From positions 1-64,000 of the forward strand of contig NZ_JBPUSJ010000004.1 in NCBI RefSeq assembly GCF_051851475.1: a stretch of 64,000 nucleotides of DNA, in the 5' to 3' direction. Position 1 is the stretch's first letter. Every line of letters begins with the position of its first letter. The stretch comes from Carboxylicivirga taeanensis (GTDB taxonomy: Bacteria; Bacteroidota; Bacteroidia; Bacteroidales; Marinilabiliaceae). Under the pieces are notes generated by a model, which worked only from the letters and a program-made list of their open reading frames with translations, was not told where the DNA came from and did no database searches. A program made the position numbers and the translations under genes. Positions 1 through 8,748 of this stretch are shown here, piece after piece.

Positions 1-597
1 ATTACCGTTCATGGTGTAAATGCGGCACCAGTGGCAGTGGATGATGCTGCCGATGTTCAGGAGAATGGTGTATTGAATGGCGCTAGCCTGTTGGACAACG
101 ATAGTGATCCGGATGGTGATGAGCTGGTAATTAACATGATTCCTATTGTTAATACCCAGCATGGTCACTTGGAAATTCATTCCGATGGCACGTATACCTA
201 TACGCCAAATGAAGGTTATTATGGGACAGATAGCTTTGTTTATGAAGTGTGTGATACGGGTGAACCTCAGCAGTGCAATCAGGCATCGGTTACAATAACA
301 GTATTGGAAGGAGCAAACGAACACGTGCTTCTTGAAGGCTTCTCACCCAACGGCGATGGGGTAAATGATACCTATGTAATTGAATGGTTGCACAAATACA
401 ACAAAGTGAAGGTGGAGTTCTTTAATCGCTGGGGGAACGTGGTATACCGTAAGGATAAGTATGCAAACGACTGGAATGGCGTTTCTAATGTTGGTTTTAC
501 GATTGGAGATGACTTACCGGTTGGAACCTACTATTACATTATTACCATTGATGATACTGGTGAAAAAATGCAGGGGTATATTTATTTGAACCGATAG
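1..597 (+). CDS. C-terminal part of a secreted T9SS adhesin-like protein (Ig-like repeat plus CHU_C sorting domain), 5'-truncated
   Basis: The reading frame is open from the first base of the window, so the gene begins upstream. The visible part holds a cadherin/Ig-like repeat (VAVDDAADVQENG, then DNDSDPDGDEL and GTYTYTPNEGYYGTDSFVY), a fold common in large bacterial adhesins. It ends with the gliding-motility-associated C-terminal domain (CHU_C, T9SS type B sorting signal): FSPNGDGVNDTYVIEW, then FFNRWGNVVY, WNG and PVGTYYYII. Proteins with this tail are moved across the outer membrane by the type IX system. The PorP/SprF-type gene starts 31 bp downstream, and such adhesin-PorP pairs are usual. 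A valine codon at position 31 is internal, not the start. The family call is firm; the function of the missing N-terminus is unknown. Confidence 0.9.
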   Translation: MTVHGVNAAPVAVDDAADVQENGVLNGASLLDNDSDPDGDELVINMIPIVNTQHGHLEIHSDGTYTYTPNEGYYGTDSFVYEVCDTGEPQQCNQASVTITVLEGANEHVLLEGFSPNGDGVNDTYVIEWLHKYNKVKVEFFNRWGNVVYRKDKYANDWNGVSNVGFTIGDDLPVGTYYYIITIDDTGEKMQGYIYLNR

Positions 598-628
598 TTT
601 AACAGTAAGAAATTGAAAATTTAACGAA

Positions 629-1573
629 ATGAAGCGATCAATTAAAAATATACTAGTTGTTTTAAGTACTTTCCTCTTGCTGTTAATTTCTGCTAACACA
701 AGTGCGCAGCAGGAACCTCTTTATACGCAGTACATGTTCAATACCGTATCTGTAAATCCTGCATATGCGGGCACACGTAATGCCATGAATTTGCTTTTGC
801 TTTCGCGCATGCAATGGACTGGTATGGCAGGTGCCCCACGTACCTACGATTTCACGATGCATACGCCATTAAACAACTATAAGATGGGACTTGGATTATC
901 GGTAGTTTCCGATAACCATGGCCCGGTAAATAACTATTACATCAATGTGAATTATGCTTACCGTGTTCAATTGAGTGATGAACTGACTCTTTCGATGGGC
1001 ATCAAAGGTGGTATTTATAATTACTATGTCAACCTCAGTAGCCTCAACGTTGGTGCTGATGCCGATAATGCCTTTATGAGTGATGTAGAGCAACGTTTTC
1101 AGCCCAATGCAGGGCTGGGGCTCTATCTCTATACCGATAAATACTACATCGGGGCTTCGGTTCCAAAGCTAATTAAGACGGAGCTGAGTGGTGACCAGTC
1201 AACTTATGGAGCATTGAGCGATTTAAAACAGCATTTTTTTCTGATGGGAGGATATATATTCGATGTAAATGAGCACCTAAAATTTAAGCCTTCTTTGATA
1301 ACAAAGATGGTTAGTGGTGCTCCGCCATCAATGGACGTGACGGCTCAGTTTTTGATCAAGGAGACCTATTGGCTGGGAGCCACTTATCGGGTTGGCGATG
1401 CTGTAGCGCTTATTGGTAATATCAAGTTGAGCCGGCAGTTAATGGTGGGCTACTCCTATGATTTTACCGTATCAGAACTCAATAACTACAACAATGGTAG
1501 TCACGAGATTATTTTGAGTTATGATTTTGATGGGTTCCTGAAAAATAAAGTGAAGTCACCAAGGTATTTCTAG
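629..1573 (+). CDS. PorP/SprF family type IX secretion outer membrane protein
   Basis: A 314-residue protein with a cleavable signal peptide ending near ANTSAQQ. Directly after it comes the family hallmark QQEPLYTQYMFNTVSVNPAYAG, seen here as EPLYTQYMFN followed by NPAYAGTRN and LLLSRMQWTGM. The rest is strand-rich with aromatic ends (for example YYINVNYAYRV and YWLGATYRVGDAVALI), as expected for an outer-membrane barrel. Family members attach CHU_C-type cargo to the cell surface or help it through the T9SS. It lies between a CHU_C protein and an OmpA/PD40 protein, the usual neighbourhood, and probably serves the upstream adhesin. Several paralogues are normal in one genome, so this need not be the core PorP. 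Confidence 0.93.
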   Translation: MKRSIKNILVVLSTFLLLLISANTSAQQEPLYTQYMFNTVSVNPAYAGTRNAMNLLLLSRMQWTGMAGAPRTYDFTMHTPLNNYKMGLGLSVVSDNHGPVNNYYINVNYAYRVQLSDELTLSMGIKGGIYNYYVNLSSLNVGADADNAFMSDVEQRFQPNAGLGLYLYTDKYYIGASVPKLIKTELSGDQSTYGALSDLKQHFFLMGGYIFDVNEHLKFKPSLITKMVSGAPPSMDVTAQFLIKETYWLGATYRVGDAVALIGNIKLSRQLMVGYSYDFTVSELNNYNNGSHEIILSYDFDGFLKNKVKSPRYF

Positions 1574-1593
1574 TTAAATCCAGAATTCTGAAA

Positions 1594-3795
1594 ATGATGA
1601 AGATACGAACAGTGTTATACATAATCAGCATGTTGATGCTGACTACAGGCGCGCAGTCGCAGACCTATAAAAATTCTCTGGATAGCCTGATTAATGAGTT
1701 TCGGGTGGGGCAGGCAGAAAAAGCCTACCAAAATCTGGCTTATACAAAAGCAATCAGGCGTTTCGAACCCATCTATCAAAAAGGATATCTCGCAGATTCG
1801 ATTAAAGGACAATTGGCACAGGCCTATCTAAAAATCAATAAGCCGCTGGAGGCCGAACAGGTTTATGCTTCCATTGCCGATGCGCACCTCACCGGCGACG
1901 ATTTGTTTTTTTATGCGCAGGCCTTAAAGTACAACGGTAAATATGCCCAGGCAGATGACTTTATGGCTAAATACCTTGTAGAAAATAAAAATGACTCACG
2001 GGCCGTGAAGCAAAATAATTCTTTGCCGGTGATTGAGACTATTTTAGCTAAAGAACGGTATCAAATTGAAGAGCTTGACTTTAACTCAAAGGAATCAGAC
2101 TTCGGTGCTTTTGTATTGGATGATAAGGTGCTGTTTGCTTCGGCACGCGATATCGATGTTGTTATCCGGCGTGAGTATGCGTGGAAAGAAACACCGTATT
2201 TGAATATTTTTTCGGCAAACATTAAGGGCAAAAAACATGGTTCAGCCGAATTATTCTCAACCAACTTAAAGTCCATGTATCACGATGGGCCTGTTTGTGC
2301 CAATGCAGATGGCACTGAATTGTACATTACCCGCAATACTTTCAATAGCTTGCTGGGTAAAAAGGGCGTGGGCGGAACAAATCATCTGAAGTTAATGGTA
2401 TGCACCCGGCAAATGGATGGCAGCTGGAGCAAGCCTGTTGATTTGCCATTTAATCAGGAAAACTCTTCTAGCGGACATGCTTTTTTAGATAAAGATGGGC
2501 AGCGAATATATTTTGCATCCGATCGTGAAGGTGGCTATGGAGCTTCTGATATCTGGTATGCAGATCGTACCGAAACCGGATGGGCAGAGCCTGTCAATTT
2601 AGGCGCTGATGTTAATACAGAAGGGGACGAGATGTTTCCGTTTATTGATGGCGAGGGTAAACTCTATTTTTCATCCAATGGGCATTTAGGATTAGGTGGT
2701 CTCGACCTGTTTGTGGCTGTGCTGTGTAATGGAACATATATGGTGCAAAACATGGGATATCCCATCAATTCTGCAAAAGATGACTTTAGTCTGTACCTCG
2801 AAGAAGATAGCCCCAGCGGCTACTTTGCCTCCAACCGGGAAGGTGGAAAAGGGGATGATGATATCTACCGGTTCACCATACTTAATGCCGTTAGTTTTGA
2901 GAAGCAGTTCAGAAGCAGACTGTTGGATAAGTATACGCAGCAGGTTATTGCTAACACGCCTATTCTGATTAAGGATAGTCAAGGTGAAGTGCTTGATACC
3001 CTGGTATCGGATACAAATGGGATGATTGAAACCCGATTGCCACTTGAAACCACAGAGCTGGCTTTAGCTGTTGAGGCGTCTGAGTATCATCCTTATCAGG
3101 AGTTGGTAGATGTTTCAGAGGTGATAACCGAGCATCAGATGGAGCTGATTCCTCTTCCGGTATATGGTATCTATGGCTGTGTTTACTTATTGCCTGATAT
3201 GCTTCCCATACCCGAGGTAACTGTTGTGGTTCAGTCCGCTAATGGTGTAAGTAAGGAGGTGATTAGTAGTGAGCAGGGTGTGTTTAAAGCCAGATTAGAG
3301 CCTGATACCAACTATGATTTGGTGTTCACTAAAAAAGCTCACTTTACCAAACGTATGCCGTATTCTACGCTTGGCATTGATACGGGTTATGTGAATGTAA
3401 ATGAGTTTTTGGAACTTGAAATGCAAAAGGCGGAGATTGGTAAGAGTATTGAAATTGAAATACTTTATGATTTGGGGAAATGGCACATACGCCAGGATGC
3501 GGCAACCGAGCTCGATGATATGATTGAATTCCTGAATGATAACCCCAGCATTAAAATAGAACTGGGTTCTCATACCGATGCGCGAGGTTCACGCAGCTCA
3601 AATCAGCTATTGTCACAGCGGCGCGCCGAATCGGCCGTGCAGTATATGCTTGATAGGGGCATTGATCCAACGCGCATAAAGGCTAAAGGCTATGGCGAAA
3701 CGCGCCTGAAGAACCGCTGTGCAGATGGTGTGCCCTGCAGTGAAGCTGAGCATCAGGCCAACCGGCGTTCTGAAGTGACGATTATTGAGATGTAG
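1594..3795 (+). CDS. OmpA family protein with TPR, PD40 and carboxypeptidase-regulatory-like domains (PorE-like)
   Basis: 733 residues with a signal peptide (cut near TGAQSQT). The order is: helical TPR-like repeats (about 25-130), a PD40 beta-propeller with repeated FASDREGGYGASDIW-type blades (about 170-430), a carboxypeptidase-D-regulatory-like beta domain (about 440-600), and a C-terminal OmpA peptidoglycan-binding domain (about 625-733) with the motif SHTDARGS and NQLLSQRRAESA. This is the layout of PorE and related proteins that tie T9SS parts to peptidoglycan. It follows the PorP/SprF gene by 20 bp and is surely co-transcribed. ATG codons at 1594 and 1597 are both possible starts. Whether it is the core PorE or an accessory paralogue cannot be told from the window. 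Confidence 0.9.
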   Translation: MMKIRTVLYIISMLMLTTGAQSQTYKNSLDSLINEFRVGQAEKAYQNLAYTKAIRRFEPIYQKGYLADSIKGQLAQAYLKINKPLEAEQVYASIADAHLTGDDLFFYAQALKYNGKYAQADDFMAKYLVENKNDSRAVKQNNSLPVIETILAKERYQIEELDFNSKESDFGAFVLDDKVLFASARDIDVVIRREYAWKETPYLNIFSANIKGKKHGSAELFSTNLKSMYHDGPVCANADGTELYITRNTFNSLLGKKGVGGTNHLKLMVCTRQMDGSWSKPVDLPFNQENSSSGHAFLDKDGQRIYFASDREGGYGASDIWYADRTETGWAEPVNLGADVNTEGDEMFPFIDGEGKLYFSSNGHLGLGGLDLFVAVLCNGTYMVQNMGYPINSAKDDFSLYLEEDSPSGYFASNREGGKGDDDIYRFTILNAVSFEKQFRSRLLDKYTQQVIANTPILIKDSQGEVLDTLVSDTNGMIETRLPLETTELALAVEASEYHPYQELVDVSEVITEHQMELIPLPVYGIYGCVYLLPDMLPIPEVTVVVQSANGVSKEVISSEQGVFKARLEPDTNYDLVFTKKAHFTKRMPYSTLGIDTGYVNVNEFLELEMQKAEIGKSIEIEILYDLGKWHIRQDAATELDDMIEFLNDNPSIKIELGSHTDARGSRSSNQLLSQRRAESAVQYMLDRGIDPTRIKAKGYGETRLKNRCADGVPCSEAEHQANRRSEVTIIEM

Positions 3796-3822
3796 AGATT
3801 AATATTCAGAAGCAATAAAAAA

Positions 3823-3857
3823 GCGCCCGGGCATTTAGGTAGTGCCCGGACTTGTTT
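3823..3857. terminator. Bidirectional Rho-independent terminator
   Basis: The 7-bp stem CCGGGCA / TGCCCGG (3827-3833 with 3843-3849) is preceded by an A-run and followed by a T-run (GTTTTTTAG). It lies between two convergent genes and can serve both. Confidence 0.75.
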
Positions 3858-3880
3858 TTTAGAAAGGCAGACGGTCGGGG

Positions 3881-4756
3881 TTATCGCCCGACATAGGTTT
3901 TAGTCATGTTATCAGGCACACAAATAATATAATCTGCTTTGTTCAGGTAGTCTTCATCCAGGTGATCAATTTGAGACTGCGAAACCGTTGTAATTGTTTT
4001 AACAGTGAGTTGGGGACGGTAAATGGCCAGATACTTTCTGATACCACCGTCATCATCGGAATGAAAACTACCATTGTAATGGATAAAGAGTTGGCCCTGT
4101 GTGTGGTTTTGGGTGATAAACCACGCCATAGTAGCATCTTTAATTGCCTGTGCCTTGGCAATGGATAAGGCACTTTTACCCATCATGCCCATGTTTCCCA
4201 TCTTTTGTATCAGCACCGAATCAGGGTCAAAGGCAATTGGCAGTGGCGCCATATATCGCTTTGCTTCATCACTTAAATCATTCAGTTTGTCAATGCCCCG
4301 TTTGTGAACCAAAGCAGCGTATCGTCGGGGAATATTACTGGCAACAAACTGTATTGCGGAGTCCTTGGCAAAGCGAATGAGTGGCTCATAATCGGTAGGG
4401 TAGTTAGGCCACAGCCGGCATTCGGCTTCAAACTTTTCTTTCGAAATTAATCCTTGTAAATACTCGTCTATGATGAGTTGATTATCTGATTCAAACATTT
4501 CGGCTCCCATGGTTATTTGGCCATCTTGAGCATTGTAAAGTGCTTTTGTTACTTCCACCTGGAGCCAGTGTGCTATGGGGTTATTGTGGTATTCGCCAAA
4601 CAGCATGATATCTGCTCCGGCCAGATCTTTTAGCATTTTTTTATAGGATACCTGTTTGCCATTTGCTCCGTAGAGCTGGTAGGCTGGCTTGTGGGGTTTA
4701 AACGAGCTGAATAGCAAGGCTGAAATACAAAGCAAGAATAGAACAGTCTGTTTCAT
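3881..4756 (-). CDS. ChaN family (DUF399) haem-binding-like protein
   Basis: 291 residues with an N-terminal hydrophobic signal (MKQTVLFLLCISALLFSS) and no clear lipobox. The ChaN fold hallmark LFGEYHNNPIAH lies at about 53-64, with AEMFE near residue 90. The C-terminal part has the expected FIHYNGSFHSDDDGG block, so the conserved histidines are present. ChaN of Campylobacter binds haem as a dimer, and roles in iron uptake are proposed for relatives. No TonB receptor or haem gene is adjacent, so the substrate is open. The gene is last in a minus-strand run and ends near the shared terminator at 3823-3857. Confidence 0.82.
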   Translation of the reverse strand: MKQTVLFLLCISALLFSSFKPHKPAYQLYGANGKQVSYKKMLKDLAGADIMLFGEYHNNPIAHWLQVEVTKALYNAQDGQITMGAEMFESDNQLIIDEYLQGLISKEKFEAECRLWPNYPTDYEPLIRFAKDSAIQFVASNIPRRYAALVHKRGIDKLNDLSDEAKRYMAPLPIAFDPDSVLIQKMGNMGMMGKSALSIAKAQAIKDATMAWFITQNHTQGQLFIHYNGSFHSDDDGGIRKYLAIYRPQLTVKTITTVSQSQIDHLDEDYLNKADYIICVPDNMTKTYVGR

Positions 4757-4839
4757 GGATTGTTGGGTTTAATGAGCAATACTTGTTGCCTAACAATTAA
4801 CCAGTAAACAAAGTTTGAGAAAGGATGTTGTGGGACTGC

Positions 4840-5451
4840 CTAAAGGAAGAGTCGTTCAATTTTTTGGTCGATGCCTTCTGGCCGTTCACTCAAGCGGTTT
4901 TCCGTCAGGTTGACCTCTGAAAATTGCCTGTTCTTAATTTTGTCGAATGGAAAATCAGATAGCTGGTTGTTGTTCAGGTAGATGTTTCTGAGCCGAACAG
5001 CCTTCAGCAGGTGCATGCATCCTTCGGTAATCTGGTTATCGGTTAGGTCAATCAGCTGCAGGTTAGTGAGTGAGGCAATAACCGAAGGTACAGCTGTGAA
5101 TTGATTCTGCCCCAGATAAAGTTTCTCCAGTTGCCCCAGGGAGGCCATGGATTGAGGCAGAGCATGGAGCCCGTTAAGGCGAGCATCGAGGTAATTTAGC
5201 GCCTTCAGATGCTTGATCTCGGCAGGGAGCTTATCGAGCTTGTTTTCGCGTATATCAAGATAGGTGAGGTGTTGGAGCTGAAAAAGCTCTTCGGGCAATT
5301 GCTTTAACCGGCAACGGAACAGACTTAGGTGCGTAACATGCTGCTGTTCGTTTACAACATAACCTTTGGTAATCCAGGTAATGGCTTTCACTTGTTTTAT
5401 CGGTCGTTGCAGCTGCTTGTTGAGTTGCTCTATGATAGCTAGGTCATGCAT
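4840..5451 (-). CDS. Leucine-rich-repeat protein
   Basis: 203 residues with no signal peptide, so probably cytoplasmic. From about residue 40 it consists of 22-24-residue leucine-rich repeats of the bacterial type (LPEELFQLQHLTYLDIRENKLDKLP, seen as LTYLDIRENKLDKLP, LNYLDARLNGLHALP, LEKLYLGQNQFTAVP and LQLIDLTDNQIT). Such repeats form a curved binding surface for other proteins. Nothing else is attached to show a partner. The 56-bp gap from the GreA-like gene upstream suggests co-transcription. Confidence 0.85.
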   Translation of the reverse strand: MHDLAIIEQLNKQLQRPIKQVKAITWITKGYVVNEQQHVTHLSLFRCRLKQLPEELFQLQHLTYLDIRENKLDKLPAEIKHLKALNYLDARLNGLHALPQSMASLGQLEKLYLGQNQFTAVPSVIASLTNLQLIDLTDNQITEGCMHLLKAVRLRNIYLNNNQLSDFPFDKIKNRQFSEVNLTENRLSERPEGIDQKIERLFL

Positions 5452-5507
5452 ATGGGCCAGTATTTACGCGAAGGTAATAAAGAGTTTTAAAAGCTCGTAT
5501 GCTGCGA

Positions 5508-5966
5508 TTAATAAATGGCTGCGATCGTTAGTGTTTGCTTGTTAAATGAAATAGTGTCGTGTACCTGATGGCCTTTTAGAGCCTGACCGATTGGGGACGC
5601 CAATGATACTGCCAGGTAGGTTGTTTTGTTGATCACCACTTTTCCTAAGGGCACCGATAGAAAATAGAACCCATTATTGGCTTGTACGATGCTGCCAAAC
5701 TCCACTTTGTTTTTGATTGCATGTACGTCAATCTGCTGCAGGTCTCTTTTTAGGCGCAACACATGATTTAATTGGGCTCTCTTATTGTTCAGTTCAATTT
5801 GCATCATCTCCCGGCCGGTTTCAAACTTATCTCCGGCACTGCTCTTGGTATCATTTTGCATCGACTCTAAAACATCATCAATTGCCAGTAGAAGGGCGCT
5901 TTCCTTTTGCTCAACGAGCTGGTTAAGCGCTGCTACCAGCTCTGCTTTAAGCGTTTGTTTACTCAT
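5508..5966 (-). CDS. GreA/GreB-like protein of the Bacteroidota type
   Basis: 152 residues. The N-terminal two thirds look like a helical hairpin (about 10-80) and the C-terminal third like the small FKBP-like domain of transcript-cleavage factors, with SPIGQALKG at 124-132 matching the SP-x-G-x-AL-x-G block of GreA. Members of this family are often mislabelled 3-oxoacyl-ACP synthase in databases, but no ketosynthase feature is present. The acidic tip residues of true GreA are not obvious, so it may bind RNA polymerase without stimulating cleavage. It starts inside the end of the HAD gene (8-bp overlap), so the two are translated from one mRNA. Confidence 0.72.
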   Translation of the reverse strand: MSKQTLKAELVAALNQLVEQKESALLLAIDDVLESMQNDTKSSAGDKFETGREMMQIELNNKRAQLNHVLRLKRDLQQIDVHAIKNKVEFGSIVQANNGFYFLSVPLGKVVINKTTYLAVSLASPIGQALKGHQVHDTISFNKQTLTIAAIY

Positions 5967-6636
5967 GGTAACGGTTGGTTAAGCTATGAAATAATGAGGT
6001 CGTATCCGAAAATAGCTCATCGGCTCCTGCATCGCGTAATACGCTGTCGTTCAGTTTTCCTGTGTTCACAGCAATCGTGTATAGCCCGACTGCTTTGGCT
6101 GCTTCCACTCCCAGAGGTGCATTTTCAATAACCACACAAGCTTCTTTTTTGAGGGTACTGCGCTCCCACGCTTTGAGATAGGGTTCGGGGTGGGGCTTAC
6201 CATTGGTCACATCGGCCCCACTAATGATGTGGCTCGCTTCAATACCAAAATGCTCTTTTAGTTTATCAACCAGTAACGGCTGTCTCGAACCGGTTACCAC
6301 AAACACCTTGATGTTTTGCTTTTTTAAGAATTTAATTAACTCCTGCATTTTCGGCAAAACGGGAGCTTTAGGTTGCTTGCCCATCAAGCGGGTTTTAAGG
6401 GCATATACCTCTTTCTCTTCCTCTGCTGTTGGCGGGCGGTGCAGGTATTTTTCAAAGGCAATTCGAATGGTTGAATAGCCCGTGCGTCCTTCGTTCAAAT
6501 AGGCTTCTTCCGGCAAAAAGTCAATTCCATATTCTTTAAGACTATGTATCCAGGTATATTCGTGGTTGCGCATGGAGTCATACAGTACACCATCCATGTC
6601 AAAAAAGATTGCACCTATTTCTTTTAAATGGTCCAT
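5959..6636 (-). CDS. HAD family phosphatase (beta-phosphoglucomutase-like)
   Basis: 225 residues. Motif I is FFDMDGVLYDS with the nucleophile Asp13 and acid/base Asp15. Motif II is VVTGSRQ, motif III is the lysine in GKPHPEPYLKAWE, and motif IV is VIENAPLGVEAAKA. A helical cap sits between motifs I and II, the subclass-I arrangement shared with beta-phosphoglucomutase and phosphoglycolate phosphatase. The substrate cannot be read from sequence. Motif IV has ENAPLG where many relatives have EDS, a known variant. It is the first gene of the minus-strand run ending at 3881. Confidence 0.88.
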   Translation of the reverse strand: MDHLKEIGAIFFDMDGVLYDSMRNHEYTWIHSLKEYGIDFLPEEAYLNEGRTGYSTIRIAFEKYLHRPPTAEEEKEVYALKTRLMGKQPKAPVLPKMQELIKFLKKQNIKVFVVTGSRQPLLVDKLKEHFGIEASHIISGADVTNGKPHPEPYLKAWERSTLKKEACVVIENAPLGVEAAKAVGLYTIAVNTGKLNDSVLRDAGADELFSDTTSLFHSLTNRYHE

Positions 6637-6948
6637 TAAATAAAATTTGTAGCCAAAGTAACATGTTTTACAAATGGATTCATAGAATAGAGCACATAAA
6701 TAACGATTGACTTCCCAGCTACTTTGAGCGAAGGCATCATGAAAGTCGGTCTTCTGGGATCAGGTGATGAGGCGCTTTGATATAATTTAGGCTATTATCA
6801 GAAGAACAGAAGAGTGGAGGAGCGGGGGTGCAATGGTTTCATATTTTTGGTGTAAGAAAGAACGAAGCGCTTGCTGCTTGACGTAATTATAAAAATTTGT
6901 CCTTTATAGGCCGTATTTTTTTATTTATTTTGCAGTAATTTTTGCCTT
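6637..6948. other. Intergenic region between divergent genes
   Basis: 312 bp holding the promoters of the HAD gene (minus) and the B3/B4 gene (plus). A T-rich stretch ending TTTATTTTGCAG (about 6921-6935) resembles a Bacteroidota -7 box but is one base off in spacing. I see no RNA gene or repeat. Confidence 0.4.
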
Positions 6949-7608
6949 ATGACCATTACAATTGATAGTATATTAAAGACGAAACTACCCGATTTGTTAT
7001 TGGGAGCCATCGTTGCTCAGGTAGGGGTAACAGAGTCAAGTTCGGAACTGCTAGCTTTGTTAGATAACGAGGTTTGTGAGTTGGAAAAGCAGCATACGCC
7101 GCAAACCATTCGTGAGTTGTCTACTGTAAAAGCCAATAAAAATGCTTACAGGCTGCTTGGAAAGGACCCCAACCGATACCGGCCGGCTGCAGAAGCCTTA
7201 CTGCGACGAGTAGCAAATGGTAAAGGGCTTTATCATATCTATAATGTAGTGGATATCCTTAACTTGATTTCTGTTAAAACCGGATTTTCTATCTGTGGGT
7301 ACGATTACGATCAAATAAATGGTGACGTGAGTATGGGTATTGGGGCCAAAGATGAACCTTATGAAGGCATTGGTCGTGGGCTGCTTAATATTGAAAACTT
7401 GCCTGTTTTCAGAGATGCTGCAGGTGCCTTTGGGAACCCAACTAGTGATTCAACACGCACCATGGTGACCGAAAAGACCGTAAGGTTTATGATGGTGATT
7501 ATCGGTTTTGAAGGGAAAGCGGTTCTTAATAAGGCATTGGATGAAACCGTAGCCTTACTAAAGCAGTATGCTCAAGGTGAAGAACTGGAGCGATTGATAG
7601 TTGAATAA
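6949..7608 (+). CDS. B3/B4 (tRNA synthetase beta-subunit-like) domain protein
   Basis: 219 residues, cytoplasmic. It matches the stand-alone form of the B3/B4 domain of phenylalanyl-tRNA synthetase beta: YRLLGKDPNRYRPAAEALLRRV, read here as LLGKDPNRYRP and AEALLRRV, then LVDIxNLISVKTGFSICGYD, then DAAGAFGNPTSDSTRTMVT. In the synthetase this domain edits mis-charged Tyr-tRNA. Free-standing versions may act as trans-editing factors, but this is not shown for the family. It stands alone in the window, with about 300 bp of non-coding sequence on each side. Confidence 0.87.
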   Translation: MTITIDSILKTKLPDLLLGAIVAQVGVTESSSELLALLDNEVCELEKQHTPQTIRELSTVKANKNAYRLLGKDPNRYRPAAEALLRRVANGKGLYHIYNVVDILNLISVKTGFSICGYDYDQINGDVSMGIGAKDEPYEGIGRGLLNIENLPVFRDAAGAFGNPTSDSTRTMVTEKTVRFMMVIIGFEGKAVLNKALDETVALLKQYAQGEELERLIVE

Positions 7609-7923
7609 AACAGATGGTTGGATGCAGCAGACTTTTTGGCAGAAGAAATTGTGTTCTCCCATAGCCAGTGGCTTTTAGCACCCAAGCACTGTTTTATTAT
7701 TTTGAATTTTTGGTATACATCAACGGTAAAAATGTGGGGTATAGTATAGCTGGTTTGTAGCAGATAAAATCTGCTTCCAGGCTACTAAAGTCATATTAGT
7801 TCAATGTTTGACCGCTGCCAAGTTTAAAATATAGGTCTTGTTTTAGACCGTTGATTAGAATTAATAACCCGGCTGAAAGAGCTAATTAAAAGTTAGCCAT
7901 CAGCAGTGAGCTTGAAACGATAC
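7609..7923. other. Intergenic region, nothing recognised
   Basis: 315 bp between two plus-strand genes. I see a weak hairpin (GGTCT/AGACC near 7832-7848), but no terminator, RNA gene or coding remnant. Confidence 0.35.
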
Positions 7924-8709
7924 ATGGTAAAAGTTTGTGCAATAGCCTCCGGAAGTAATGGTAATTGCTATTATATAGGAACAGAGACAGAAGCAGTATT
8001 AGTCGATGCCGGCATTTCGCGTCGTCAGATTATGAAACGAATGAAAGAACTGCGACTGGATATTTCCAGGGTGAAGGCCGTTTTTATCTCTCACGAGCAT
8101 TCCGACCACATTCGGGGCTTGCGTGTTTTATGCGACATGCATGGCATTGATGCGTATCTCACAAAGGAGACACTGAACAAGGCCCATCGCAATTATCACC
8201 CCCAAACAGCACATGTGTTTAAGGCTGGTGATACTGTTCAAGCAGGAGCTTTTAAGGTACATGCATTTGCTAAACAGCATGATGCGGTGGATCCTTGTAG
8301 TTTTCGTATCGAAGTGGAAGGCATGAGTATAGGGGTAATGACCGACATTGGCGCGGCTTGCCAAAATGTAAAAGCACACTTGCAGCAATGTGATGTTGTG
8401 TTTTTGGAAAGTAATTATGATGAGCAACTTTTGGAGGATGGGCCTTATCCTTACTACCTGAAGCAGCGAGTTAAATCGGATCACGGACACCTCAGTAACC
8501 GACAAGCTGTTGAACTGGTTGAGCAACTGTCGGGTACTTCTTTGTCAACAATTTTCCTGTCACATATTTCGGCTGATAATAACCGGGTTGAACTGGCTCA
8601 GAAAGCATTTGAGCATCTCAACGAACGTTATACCATATTACCAACTAACAGGTATGCGCCATCTGAGATAGTAAGTGTAGGCGAGGAGCAGCTCAGCCTT
8701 AACTTTTAA
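7924..8709 (+). CDS. MBL-fold metallo-hydrolase of the YycJ/WalJ type
   Basis: The ATG at 7924 gives 261 residues beginning MVKVCAIASGSNGNCYYIG, the usual start of the family. A GTG at 7906 would only add six residues. The di-metal site motif HEHSDH lies at 57-62, followed by the conserved VFLESNYDEQLL block, SDHGHLSN and LSHISADNN. Family members are cytoplasmic; WalJ is linked to coordination of cell-wall work and DNA replication in Firmicutes, and its substrate is not settled. The next gene starts 39 bp on and may be co-transcribed. Confidence 0.88.
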   Translation: MVKVCAIASGSNGNCYYIGTETEAVLVDAGISRRQIMKRMKELRLDISRVKAVFISHEHSDHIRGLRVLCDMHGIDAYLTKETLNKAHRNYHPQTAHVFKAGDTVQAGAFKVHAFAKQHDAVDPCSFRIEVEGMSIGVMTDIGAACQNVKAHLQQCDVVFLESNYDEQLLEDGPYPYYLKQRVKSDHGHLSNRQAVELVEQLSGTSLSTIFLSHISADNNRVELAQKAFEHLNERYTILPTNRYAPSEIVSVGEEQLSLNF

Positions 8710-8748
8710 TGTATAAACACACACATCTAATCGTATAATCAATACTTT

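Noticed and set aside
5508..5966. 3-oxoacyl-ACP synthase
   Set aside because: A frequent database label for this family, but at 152 residues it lacks a thiolase fold and has the GreA-type SPIGQALKG motif.
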